Source: Lutraria lutraria
Taxonomy: Eukaryota; Mollusca; Bivalvia; Venerida; Mactridae
Direction of reading: 5' to 3'
Assembly (NCBI GenBank): GCA_964023205.1
Contig: OZ026840.1
Span: 13,496,454 to 13,560,453, forward strand
Length of the DNA stretch: 64,000 nucleotides
Shown here: piece after piece, positions 22,644-33,263 of the stretch
Layout of the letters: each line of letters opens with the position of its first letter
How positions within the stretch are numbered: the first letter of the stretch is position 1
Program-made: the position numbers and the translations under genes
The notes under the pieces: generated by a model
The model's input: the letters and a program-made list of their open reading frames with translations, nothing else
Databases searched by the model: none
Told to the model about the DNA's origin: nothing

Positions 22644-23559
22644 TTTATTCGCACACTTGGGCATCAATGTTAAAAGTTGAAATTAGAGATCAAGGGCAGT
22701 ATATATAAAGCATCTTAATAAAAAAAAACTAAGATACTTTCTTAAATCTCAAATTATCCTGAATACAATTATTATGATACTGTTTCAAATTCTTTGTAGA
22801 AACTATCAATAACTAGAACCATTGCCGTGTGCGATTTACACCCACTTACATGCTTGGAATGAAATAGGGTTGGGAGAGTATGAATGGTATACCAAACATT
22901 GCATGATATTAAAAAAGATACTTAAAGAAAAAATATAATAAGGGAAACTGTCTAAGTGAACAGAATGTATATATTTATGTCAAACTGCAAGTAAACTTGC
23001 CTGATGGAATATGCTTGACGCATCAATAAATATATCTTTTAAGTTTTTGAGTTGATATAAGTACTGGTTTCGACATTCAAGAAAGTGTAAAATTTGTGAT
23101 CTTTTTAACTAAAAAGGGGGCACACTTTCCTTTGGGATCATATAGTGTTTTATCTGAGTACTAGTACTTTTTTTAAACTGACAATTATATACAAGGTTAG
23201 ATTTAATTGCCTTCAAAATGAAAATAGAGTTCTACGCAGTTAATACATATCAATGCGTTGTGATTATTCATCTTAGTTTAATATTTATTTAAAAACGGCC
23301 AAAATCTAGGTCAGAAATACATGTTAATCAGGTGGCGGACATTGTTTACTTGTTATATTTAGATTTAACGTCCTTTTAATGCACATACATGATGAGAATG
23401 GATTGTAAACGACAAACTTGTCATGTCTGATTGTAAATTTTCGACTGTTAAGTGCTCTTTCATTTAATTTCTTTCAATAATGTTCCTTGGTAATATCAGA
23501 TGATTTTTATCAGTTATTATATTTTCTATTAGACTCATATTGAATCTTTAAAAAAAACA
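22644..23559. other. Unit-1 flank, no gene seen
   Basis: Single-copy-looking AT-rich sequence between the right edge of unit 1 and the truncated end of LINE-A. No open frame or repeat of note. Confidence 0.5.
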
Positions 23560-23566
23560 GCATAGT

Positions 23567-24690
23567 TTAAACCCATATTGTTTTCTCCTTACTATGCGAA
23601 GATGATTTACTATTCTGATCATACGTCTTACCAAATAATTTGAATGAGATATCATGTATTATACTAGAGAACTGTTGTATACATTTATTTATGTCAGATT
23701 CATTATTACATACAGTTAACTTATTTGAAATATCATCAAATATATGTCTATTCTGTTCAAGACTAGAAATAAAGTCAGTTTTTCTACTACTATCCCATGT
23801 AATTTTATCAACATTACAACTACTGTCAGTATTTAACGAAGTATGTTGAAAGCAAGACAATGTAAAAACAATAGGACAATGATCTGAAAATTCATTCATA
23901 TCAAGTACACACATATTTGAAACACAGTGAAAATATTTTTTCATTGAAATTAAATAGTCCAATGTACTGGCAATATGTTTATTTCTGTGCAAAGAATTAA
24001 AAGTAAAATTTCCTTGTTCTAATCTGCCATTTATAATACATAAATCATTACATTTACAAAGATTTAATAAATGTTGGCCAAACGGATTTATACACACATT
24101 ATTATTTTTCCGTACAGGCAAAGTATACAATACTTCATCATCTGTAGGTAAGTCCACAAAACGGTCTAACTGAATATTAGATACAAAGTCAGGCAACAAT
24201 CCCGTGCGTGCATTAAAATCACCAGTAACATATACCATTCCTAAATCATTATAACGCATAATATCACGGTTCAATACATGAAAGTAATCACCATTAAACA
24301 TAGGAGATTTAGTATTTGTGTATACAGAAGAGTTTTCGGGTGGTATATAACAGACACAGAAATACGTATCATTTTCATAACCAGTAAAATCTTTGCTAAG
24401 TTTAAACCACAAAATACCATTATTATTTATGCTAATGATCTGTAGATAGTTGTGATAAATTTCTTTATAATATACAATTATACCACCACTATTGCGCCTA
24501 GCCGAACGATTAAAGTTTGGTCTAGCTCATATGAAATGTTTATACCCATTTAGATTAACATTAGAATGTTGCGATATCCAGGTTTTTTGTAAGAAGAAGT
24601 ATATCGTAATCCGAAACAAAGTTTATAAAGTCACAATCATCAAGTTTTTTGCTTATTCCGTTGACATTCCAAAGTAAGAACGATAACTTA
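23567..24690 (-). pseudogene. LINE-A ORF2: endonuclease part, truncated
   Basis: APE-type endonuclease of a non-LTR retrotransposon. The N-terminus (LLWNVNGISKKLDDCDF) is readable from about 24,684. An out-of-frame stretch and a stop lie near 24,530-24,580. From 24,412 a clean frame carries YIPPE, GDFNART (catalytic Asn region) and SDHCPI (catalytic Asp-His), the standard late motifs. The frame runs off into AT-rich sequence at about 23,560, and the reverse transcriptase that should follow is missing. ORF1 of the same element lies immediately upstream (24,690-25,149 and 29,595-30,160). Clade not assigned. Confidence 0.8.
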
Positions 24691-25149
24691 TTTGTGTGAG
24701 CGTCCTATCTGGAGTTATCGTTATTGAGTAGAAGCACGTTGTCAGCAGTAAACATTTGACCGTTAATGTACAATTTGTCGTACACCAATTTTGCGGTTTT
24801 GTTATTACGCTTAGCTTCACTTCAATAAGCGCTGGAACTAGTTTTTTTCTGCGATCCCGGATGGCCTGGGGATATTGATCAGACACTCCAAACTTCCGAT
24901 CTTGGTATGACGATTCGTAAGATCTACGTTTAATTTCTAACTTATCTTGATGGAAATTAAATTTGGCGACGATTGGACGATTTCTACCTTGTGAGAATTT
25001 CCCAATGCGATGTGCTCTGTCAATTTTTATGCTAGCTTTAGGATTCTCCATTTTTAATTCATCCTCACAAAATTTATAGATTTTTTCAATACAGTTTTCA
25101 ATCGTTCTCTCTTCAAATGAGCTGCTTTCACTTATTCCGTGGAATAAGA
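24690..25149 (-). pseudogene. LINE-A ORF1, C-terminal half
   Basis: L1-like ORF1 nucleic-acid-binding half: SESSSFEERTIENCIEKIY, then IDRAHRIGKF, RNRPIVAKFNF and RDRRKKLVPALIE. A small indel near 24,820 shifts the frame; the native continuation (EAKRNNKTAKLVYDKLYINGQ) is readable in the next frame. It is separated from its N-terminal half (29,595-30,094) by the LINE-B insertion, and its first 35 codons are repeated there as the target-site duplication. Confidence 0.8.
25044..25149. repeat. 106-bp target-site duplication, left copy
   Basis: Identical to 29,595-29,700 except for one base (T/G within 'aaaatt-atag'), with a constant offset of 4,551 and no indels. It flanks the LINE-B insertion and consists of LINE-A ORF1 coding sequence. 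Confidence 0.85.
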
Positions 25150-25384
25150 ACAGAACAGAACATAATTTTATTTTACGTGTACAAATGTACATAGTAATAT
25201 GATACAGGAAAAAAATCATACACATATATACATCAAATCAAAATATATACCTACATGAATTTATATTTAGACAAATAACATGATATGAATCGTACATAAT
25301 ATAAAACATCAAAGGATAGTACGGAACATTTTTTCGAAATTTAGTTGTGAATATTTTTAACTATTAATGAGGATAAACTAAATA

Positions 25385-26957
25385 CTAATTATTTATTGTT
25401 GCATGCTTTTTTAAATCTAAAGAGTTCTTAATGAATAATGATATATTTATTAACATTAAAATATTCTGGCAGTTAAGTAGTTCAATAAACTTGTACATAG
25501 ATGGACGAATGTAAAAATAACGCTTGATATATTGTTTTCTTAACGTGTCATAAAAAGGACATTTACATATAACATGGTATTCGTCTTCCAGGTCATGGGA
25601 ATTACATAATTCACAATACCTTAAATTACATGGAATACTGTTTGCTGAATAACGACCAGTATGAATTCTTAGTTTAAGTCCAGTTAGCCTTAAACGACAG
25701 AAATAAATTCTGTATTTCTTGGGTAAAACGTTCAAATAATTTTCATAACAAAAATTCTTTTTACTATGATACAAGTTTGTTAAAATACTGCTACGTTCTA
25801 AATCATTAAACCACTCTTGTTTAAAGGTATCAATTAATCTTTCTTTAAAAACAACCGGAAATAACTTTCCATCAATGTTATCATTTTCATTAAACACATA
25901 CCCAAAACCATAGTTATTTAATAAACATCTAACATTGTAAACCCAGTTTTTAAAACCATTGTTACAATCTTTAAGACTCTGTTTGTACATAGTTCTAATA
26001 ATAATATTATCTGAGTTTTTTATTTTCATCCAATACTTAATTATTCTTACAAATCTTGCTATATACAAAGGATAACGACCTAATTCTCCATATACAGCAA
26101 CATTAGGAATGCTTTTATTGACTTTAAGTATTTGTTTGCAAAATTTTAGATGGATTCTTTCAATTTCTTTTGATTTTGAATTACCCCAAATTTCACATCC
26201 ATAACTTAAGATAGAACCAATGAATGCATCAAAGAGTTGGCACAAAATATACGGTTTAAGATCAAACTTTTTGCAATAATGAGAAAATATATTTAAAGCT
26301 TTTAGTGCTTTACCACTTAAATGTTCCTGGTTCAAATTAAAACTACCAGTATAATTAAAAACAGTGCCCAGGTAATTGAAATTATCAACAACTTCTAAAT
26401 TTTCATCATTGTATGACCAATGTTCATCAGATAATAAACGACCACGTTTACGAAAAACCATTACTTTTGTTTTAGAAGTATTCACTTTTAATCCCCATGA
26501 GTTGCAATATGTATTTAAAAGATTCAAGTGATTTTGTAGTTCTAATGGAGATTTAGCTAGTAAAGCCATATCATCCGCAAATAATAAAACTATTAAAACG
26601 ATATCATCAAAAGTTAAGCCTGATTCATTGCTCGATTGTAGAAATAATTCCAGGTCTTCTACAAACAATGAGAATAATATAGGAGATAAAACTTCGCCTT
26701 GTCGTAGACCAATAGCATAATGAAAATATTCAGAAAAAGAAGAACATGATTTAACACATGACTTAACGTTCGAGTACATATCTTTAATAATATTAAGCAA
26801 TTTCCCTTGAATACCAAAATTGAACATTTTGAACCACAATGCATTTCTATAAATTGTATCAAAACATTTGGACAGATCTACAAAAGCAACATACAATCTC
26901 TTGTTGGTATTAAGATAATGCTGTACTAATGATAATAATACAAATATAGCATCTACA
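25385..26957 (-). pseudogene. LINE-B ORF2: reverse transcriptase and C-terminus, 5' part missing
   Basis: Long open frame of about 520 codons of genuine element sequence; the first ~9 codons upstream come from the adjoining element A end. RT motifs in order are A (FVDLSKCFDTIY), B (GLRQGEVLSPILFSLF), C (LLFADDMALLA, catalytic Asp-Asp), D (GLKVNTSKTKVMVF) and E (NYLGTVF). The C-terminal part contains a CELC...H...C cysteine-histidine cluster typical of LINE ORF2 ends. RT fingers upstream of motif A and most of the endonuclease are absent, so it cannot be functional as it stands, although this part has no stop. Similar 3' ends occur at 14,628 and 38,421. Confidence 0.85.
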
Positions 26958-28720
26958 GGTCCATTCTCACACAACTTGGACAATTGAGTAAAAAAAAAAC
27001 GATTTTTCTGTACTCCCAGAACTTACTCATTTCCTTAGCCTCATATCAGGATACATATAAACTACTGATTTCCAAAATTTTACCAGCAACATATAAACAG
27101 TTTTCGAGATTCGGATGTTTAATTGGTCTTGTTGCTGTATTTTTTACTGCATTTTTAAACAGTACCCATGATAGTTCGATGTTATATAACTATGAATTGT
27201 TATAACTTTTGTACAAGTAACCAATAAATATCTGTGCAAAATAGGATAAAATATGATATAAGCTCGCGATTTCCCCCCTTGAGTGAGGAATACTTGGATT
27301 ATGTCATGCTTTTTGAAAATATATTAATAATTTTTTCTTCATTTTTGAAAAACTTTGTATTAAGTTGTGAAATAAAACCACTTTAAAGAAGATAAATGTA
27401 TTTGAACTATTTAATCGAAACAAGTATATGCTTACGATGGTGAAAGCGAATATATTACTCGTCAGACAAACTGATTGAACTTATCACACGAATGAAATGT
27501 TGTCCCGTTGATTATTCAAGAGTTGTCCCGTAGATTATAATTCTTTGCGAATTGGACTTCGCCATAATGCAAATACGAATATGCATGGTTGCGAATATAA
27601 TAGTATATGCATCAATTCGATAACTAACCAACATGGCTGAAAATTCATAGATTTGTTGTACGTAATCAACGGGACAACTCTTGAATAATCAACGGGACAA
27701 CTGCATTTCTCCGTTCCACTTAAATGTGTTATCAGTTTTGCTCGATATGTTATGGTGATACTAAACGAAAGACACTGCAAAATACTTATATACATCTTTT
27801 TTATACTTTTAGTGCAGTTTGTATTAATATTTAACAATTATATTTTACAAAGATGTAAATACTGACCTACATCGAATATGATTGCGTGCTAAATGCACTC
27901 TACACATCTAATCAGACATTATTACACCAAATTTACTTGTGTATTTGAATTCTGCATGCTGTCCGAACATATTTAGAAATTAATAAATGTACATAAATAC
28001 TAAACAAATTGTTACTGTTATTATCAAAATGTTAGTCCAATAGAAAATCAACGGGACAATCACTACGTAATCAACGAGGCCTTCATTACATAGCATAGAA
28101 AACGTCTATGAGACTTTATAAAATAGGGCAGTGGCTTGAAAACGGTATATTAATAAGTCAACAAGCAAAATCAGTAACAGCTTATAAATTATAAGCTATT
28201 CACCACTTTAGACGATATCAACCCTTACTCGCCTCAAAAACGAAGTTTAGGTGGATGTGTTTTTACCCGTTTTTTTTCTGAAATCGATGGCAGACGACAA
28301 TTATAAACATATGGTTGACGTTTTGAAGCATATATGAGCCCAAATGTATATTATAGCGGCAAGAATGTGCAAGATTTAGTCCTATCCTGACAGTGTGTGT
28401 CCCGTTGCTTATGTCCCGTTGCTTATGTTAATTTCAAATTTCTAGATTCTAACACAGCAAAATCGAATATTTTTTACACGTATGAAGAAAAGTTTCTGCA
28501 ATACCTTGGTGGGGAATATAGCTCGTCATGTTAAGCTTTTATACCATCTTTATATGCAATGATATGCATTTCAATTCAGTTTTTGCTACGGACTCGTTGA
28601 TTATTGCATCAAAATTACGGTAGTAAATTCGGATTTCATGACCGATCCTTTGTTCTCGTATAATACGTAGATATAAATTGAAACCAACATTCATTTTATT
28701 ACATTTTACGAATTCAAAAA
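26958..28720. mobile_element. Element A, copy 2 (right end missing)
   Basis: Nearly identical to 1,163-2,924, with few substitutions and small indels. It starts precisely at the terminal repeat GGTCCATTCTCACACAA, and stops at 'cgaattcaaaaa' where LINE-B ORF2 resumes; 'aattca' is shared at that junction. The last ~460 bp including the right inverted terminus are missing, so a simple transposition event does not explain this copy. The internal TTGTCCCGTTGATTA motifs are kept. Confidence 0.8.
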
Positions 28721-28803
28721 TTCAGAATTTACAGAATTCCGGCGAGTCAATTTTGTTCGCAGAAAGTCCGTTGACGTTCCATGCGGCTATTTGGAGTTCA
28801 CCC
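28721..28803 (-). pseudogene. LINE-B ORF2: first codons of the endonuclease
   Basis: Minus-strand frame reading ELQIAAWNVNGLSANKIDSP and then EFCKF. The WNVNGL motif is the hallmark first beta strand of LINE APE-type endonucleases. The frame breaks off at the element A junction. Confidence 0.75.
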
Positions 28804-28814
28804 TCATCGTACCC

Positions 28815-29549
28815 CTAGTCAGATTCTACATTCACTTGTTTTCCTTCAATATACAGTTTGTCGTATGAGAGCCATGCTCTTTTGTTTTGTCTTTTAGCCT
28901 CTTTAAGTTAAGGTAAAAGTTTGTGACGTTTATCCATCACTTCCTTAGGAAATTGTTCGGTAACGTAAAAGTTTGTACCAACAAGTGCTTTCCACTGTTT
29001 ACGCACATGCTCCCGTTCTTTGAATAATGAAAACTTCGCCACAATTTTTCTAGACCTGCCATCTCTGGAAACGGGACCCATTCTATGGACTCTCTCCAGT
29101 TGAAAATCATTCACAAGCTGTTGGGCTAAATTCATTTTCTCTACCATAAATTGCCTTATGATTTGTTCAGTATTTTCATGAGACTCGGTACTGGACTCAG
29201 GGATGTTACCAAATATCAAATTGTTTCTCATCGATTGAGACTGCAAATAAACTACTTCATCTTTCAATGTGACTCTTTGTTTTTCTAAATCAATGATTTT
29301 ATCATTCACTAACCCCAGACCGAAATCAGTAGCACTTATTTGCTCCTCTACCTTATTTACTCGGTTTCCCATTACAACCATTTTGTCATTGACAAATGTC
29401 CAGATTTTTTTCATTTCACTTTCAAATGTTCAATTTTTTTCTTCTAGCGCTTCCAATTTCTGTAATCTTGTATCCATCGATGTTAATTTACCACTAATGC
29501 TATTCAGAGCATTCATGATATCACAATTTGATGGTTCAGATGTTGCCAT
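28815..29549 (-). pseudogene. LINE-B ORF1, two in-frame stops
   Basis: Starts at ATG 29,549 (MATSEPSNCDIMNALNSISG) and reads in one frame for 245 codons to a TAG at 28,815-28,817. Nonsense codons interrupt it: TGA at about 29,430 and TAA at 28,908-28,910. The N-terminal part is heptad-rich (coiled coil). It is followed by an RRM-like/L1 ORF1 region (SQSMRNNLIFGNI, ERVHRMGPVSRDGRSRKIVA) and a basic C-terminus (EAKRQNKRAWLSYDKLYIEG). This is the usual architecture of the RNA-binding ORF1 protein. It differs clearly from LINE-A ORF1, so these are two subfamilies. Confidence 0.8.
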
Positions 29550-29594
29550 GATTACTTGGGTATTGTCAAGAGAGACTACACTACACGACTCCTG

Positions 29595-29700
29595 TTCTCC
29601 ATTTTTAATTCATCCTCACAAAATTGATAGATTTTTTCAATACAGTTTTCAATCGTTCTCTCTTCAAATGAGCTGCTTTCACTTATTCCGTGGAATAAGA
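29595..29700. repeat. 106-bp target-site duplication, right copy
   Basis: Partner of 25,044-25,149 with one mismatch. Unusually long for a LINE target-site duplication, and it contains LINE-A coding sequence on both sides. Confidence 0.85.
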
Positions 29701-30094
29701 GGTTGTCACGCATCGATCTCGATTGTAGGTCAATAATTTGTTCGTTGAGATCAGTATTGTTCTCTCGCAAGGTATTCAAATCACGTGACATACTATCAAT
29801 CTGTGTTCGGTCAGCCATCAGATTTTTATCAATAATAGTTTGTTTAGCGTTTATTTCTTCACAAATTTGGGAGTCCATGATTCTGCTCCGTTCAATGTCG
29901 CACATTTTTTTATTATTATCTGACAATGACGACTCGAGTGAAGATACTATATTATCTAACAATGTCATTTTCTGAGTAATAGATTGTACTTGTTGTTCAA
30001 TGGCATCAAGTTTATTTAATTTTTTATCCATTCTTTCAAGTTTGTCCATTATCGTTTGATGCAAATTAATACTTGCTGGAGATTGTTCGGTCAT
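29595..30094 (-). pseudogene. LINE-A ORF1, N-terminal half
   Basis: The first in-frame ATG is at 30,094 (MTEQSPASINLHQTIMDKL). The frame is open further upstream to about 30,185 without an ATG. It is rich in heptads from residue 10 to about 150 (long coiled coil, trimerisation region in L1-like ORF1), then SRSMRDNLLFHGI begins the RNA-binding domain. Interrupted by LINE-B at 29,595; the protein continues at 25,149-24,690. Confidence 0.8.
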
Positions 30095-30230
30095 TGGTGG
30101 TGAATAATACAGTTGGTGGTTAACTGGGTAAGGGGGTATTAATGGCCAGGCGTCGTACACGTAATTGCTAATGCCGATATTTTAGTTAGGTTTGTTATGT
30201 AAAGTTCATATTGCATTTATGCTGTTGTAT

Positions 30231-33200
30231 AGACCCTTTCATTTAACCGATTTCATGCGCACAAGAGTTAACTCCCTTATCGGATGTAACGTCAAACGAG
30301 GATAGAAGCTGATACAATCGATATTTTGTCGTAAAGGGCGAATTCGGTTTGTTTCTCGGTTGTACAAGTTACAACAAAAATTTGTGTTTTACTATATTAA
30401 TAAGTTATATTGTTATCTAATTAAGAAGACAACGTACGTTCGATATTTCATATTAATATTTATAAATGGCATTTGTTCACGGATATTCTGTCCATCATTA
30501 CAGGTTACAATAGAATATATGTATAATCTTCCGAAGGGGTTTACAATGGCAAAAATAAATATATTTCGGAAATTTTGTGGTTTGCAATAATAAATTTGGT
30601 TTGTTGAAAAGAAAAAATAATTCCATTTATAATTGTCAGCTAGTCAACTTACATATTTTGAAAAATCCACATGTTCATTTTTGTGATTTATCACCACTTG
30701 AGTGCTTTTTTCTGTCATAGTTTTGTCACTAATTTGTATAATCCAAGCATTGTCTCTGGTATCAATTTTGTTTGATCTCAGTCCAATTTCCAGTGTTATA
30801 TATTGCATGTCTACTTGTCAGAATAACGTATAATTGTTGACACGATCCTTACTGATTACAATTAGATAAGCAATGAAATTGGGGGGAAAACGGTCAGGGT
30901 TCTAATATAGCACCCGTTGTTTACGTATGAAAATAGTTTTCACAGTCGCCTGAGGGTCAAACATGTGTTTTCAAGATGTAATCAGCGGGTGTGATAAACT
31001 AATTAAAAATAATTGGGGTCCAAGAATCAATGTCACATGAAAACGATTACCAATATCATTCTGTCTTTGTTGATTAATTCGATAAAAACATATTATTAAT
31101 ATCTGTTGAAAAAACTTGTGCATCTATGATTTGCAATAAAAGTTAGTTATGAAATCATAAGACAGAATATAAATAGGCGATAGTTTGCAGTGCTTTGTAC
31201 GACAATGTATGATATTTCATTGTCTTATTCTTATATTGTTTCGGTGTAAAGAAATGTCTTGAGCAAGGGTTCAAAGTTTCAAAGTTGTAGTTAAAAGTCT
31301 GAAAAATAGGCACAACCTATGTAGAAAAAACATTGATAACGGATAATAATGCATTTATTTTGATATACATGTTTTTATCAGGAAGTTGGAAAAGTTGAAA
31401 CTTTAATGACTTTTTTGTGGTATAAAAATGCATGTTGTTTAAATTTTATGACTCATTGTAGATGATCTACTTTATAAAATATCTTGATATTCTTTGAATG
31501 TTTTAATTTTAGTGTACAGTCAAGCCTGTGTTAGTGGTCACTTCTGAATAAAGGCCATGATGTGAATGCCGAATTCCATTCATTTAAAGAAGTAGTTGAT
31601 TAATTAAAACAAAATGACCTCTGAATGAAGACCACCTGCCAATAACAGCCACATTTCTATATCCCAAGTTTCTAAACTCATGAACTGTTTGGTATTTGGT
31701 CATATCAGTCAAGCTGAATTAAATGTACAGTAAAACCTCTCAAGAGTGGCCCATTGTAGATCAACAACCTCTCTATAACAACACATTCAAAATTTACCTA
31801 AGTTGATATTTACAACAACATTTAGAGCAACAACCTCTAAACAACAGCCAATTGTTGCAGCTCCCACAGGGTCTTGCTCTACAGAGGTTGTACTGTATAC
31901 ATGTAATGTACTGCATGTTGCTGTGAACAGTACTAGTCCTGTATTTTATGCATGTTTAAGTTGTCTCTTCTATACATATATATATATTTTAGTTGTCAGT
32001 TACTCGTGGCCTTTTGTTTCCTGTATTATGCTTTTTACATATAATAGAATGTGGGATGCCTTGTCATCTGATGGTTTTAATACTGGTTTTATTTTGTCAT
32101 GGCATTGAGTTAAATCAAATCAAGCCGACAAGAATCAGACTTTGCGAATAATGGTGGATTGTCTGATAGACTGTGTGGTCTGATGAAGAATCTTATCTCA
32201 TCAGTTCATCCGCCTGGCAAATTTCCTCTCAGTCCAAAAGAATTTCAAGCTTGTCGGACCGACTGTCCGAAAAGTCTCAAGCAGAATATAACACAAGACA
32301 GTGTTATTATAACTATTACATTTGTATTAGACATTTAATTACATCAATTCACTAGGCTTACACACAAACAGCTATATATTTATGATAATATGAAAATTAA
32401 CAACTTGACAATGTGTCATTACAATATTTGTATATCATTACATCAGTCACAAAAGTAAATCCATGTAAAAGTTCTTCATTTTATATATTCATTGCCTTTT
32501 CCACATTATAAATTCTTTCTGCAGCAATGCTTTGAGCTTGTCTCACCTCATTTTCAGTCATTTATCAAAATGATGCTGTCCTATGAATGTACGAATGTTC
32601 AGTCTGTCTCCTTTTGTCTCTTTATTTTATTGGGCAAATCTAAGGCAGAACCATCTGACTTTTCAAGAGAACTTGCTATGAAAAATCCTGGTTGTATATG
32701 TTATCTGGTTAAGAATAGTCGTGATCAATCTCACTCATACCCATGTGATCTGTAAAATAAATATGTAAAGAATATAAATGTACGCAAAGCATTCACTTGA
32801 TAAATCTAAACATTGGCAACATTACATGAACATTTTAACGAATTGAAACTAACAAACAAACAAAATTTACACGCATGCTAGTGGAAAGAAATTCTTATTT
32901 TAAGCATTGCTTGTTTCCCGATCCATAATTTTACTGTATCATATAAACAGACTCGAGTTTGCAGTCCGTGCGAAACAAATACGTTAAAAACTAACATACA
33001 ATTGAGATCGCGAAAATATATGACAAAATCAATCCGAGGCTCGAATATTTCATATAAAACATATAAACAGAATAATTGTTCATTACATCAACCTTGTCAT
33101 ATATCTAAATATTAATTATCACCGTTTTCGTAGTAAAATACCTTTAGTTGTCATAGTTTTTGACGATATTGATTTCCTGTTGATAAAATTGTCTTATCCG

Positions 33201-33263
33201 CCGGTATCCTCGTATGACGTCATTCAGGGGCGACAATTCAAATTACCGCTTAAATGAAAGGGT
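30231..33263. mobile_element. 3-kb TIR element, non-autonomous
   Basis: The ends ACCCTTTCATTTAA (30,233) and TTAAATGAAAGGGT (to 33,263) are inverted copies. Weaker inverted similarity continues about 80 bp inward ('acgtcaaacgaggata' against 'gacgtcatacgaggata'). The empty site is visible in unit 1, where 'tttatgctttgtatttctcc' runs uninterrupted at about 8,075-8,100; GTAT flanks both sides here. No transposase frame is present. The interior holds a TA-flanked MITE and a short (TA)n run near 31,975. Confidence 0.7.
31728..31895. mobile_element. 168-bp MITE with TA target duplication
   Basis: Ends CAGTAAAACCTCT and AGAGGTTGTACTG are inverted. TA flanks both sides (31,726-31,727 and 31,896-31,897). 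The CAGTxxAACCTC terminus and TA duplication fit the Tc1/mariner-pogo (Tigger-like) group. A related start (TACAGTCAAGCCTGTG) lies at 31,515 without a visible partner. Confidence 0.65.

Larger units (their letters stand above)
25150..29594 (-). mobile_element. LINE-B: non-LTR retrotransposon inserted in LINE-A, rearranged
   Basis: The minus-strand order is 5' leader, ORF1 (29,549-28,815), start of ORF2 endonuclease (about 28,800-28,721), element A copy 2 (28,720-26,958) in place of most of the endonuclease and the RT fingers, the rest of RT (26,957-25,385), then 3' UTR ending in tandem TGTTC-like units at 25,150 rather than poly(A). It is bounded by a 106-bp direct repeat of LINE-A sequence. 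The insert is 4,445 bp. Confidence 0.8.

Noticed and set aside
29269..29975. Plus-strand frames of 155 and 90 codons
   Set aside because: They are antisense shadows of the two LINE ORF1 coding regions.
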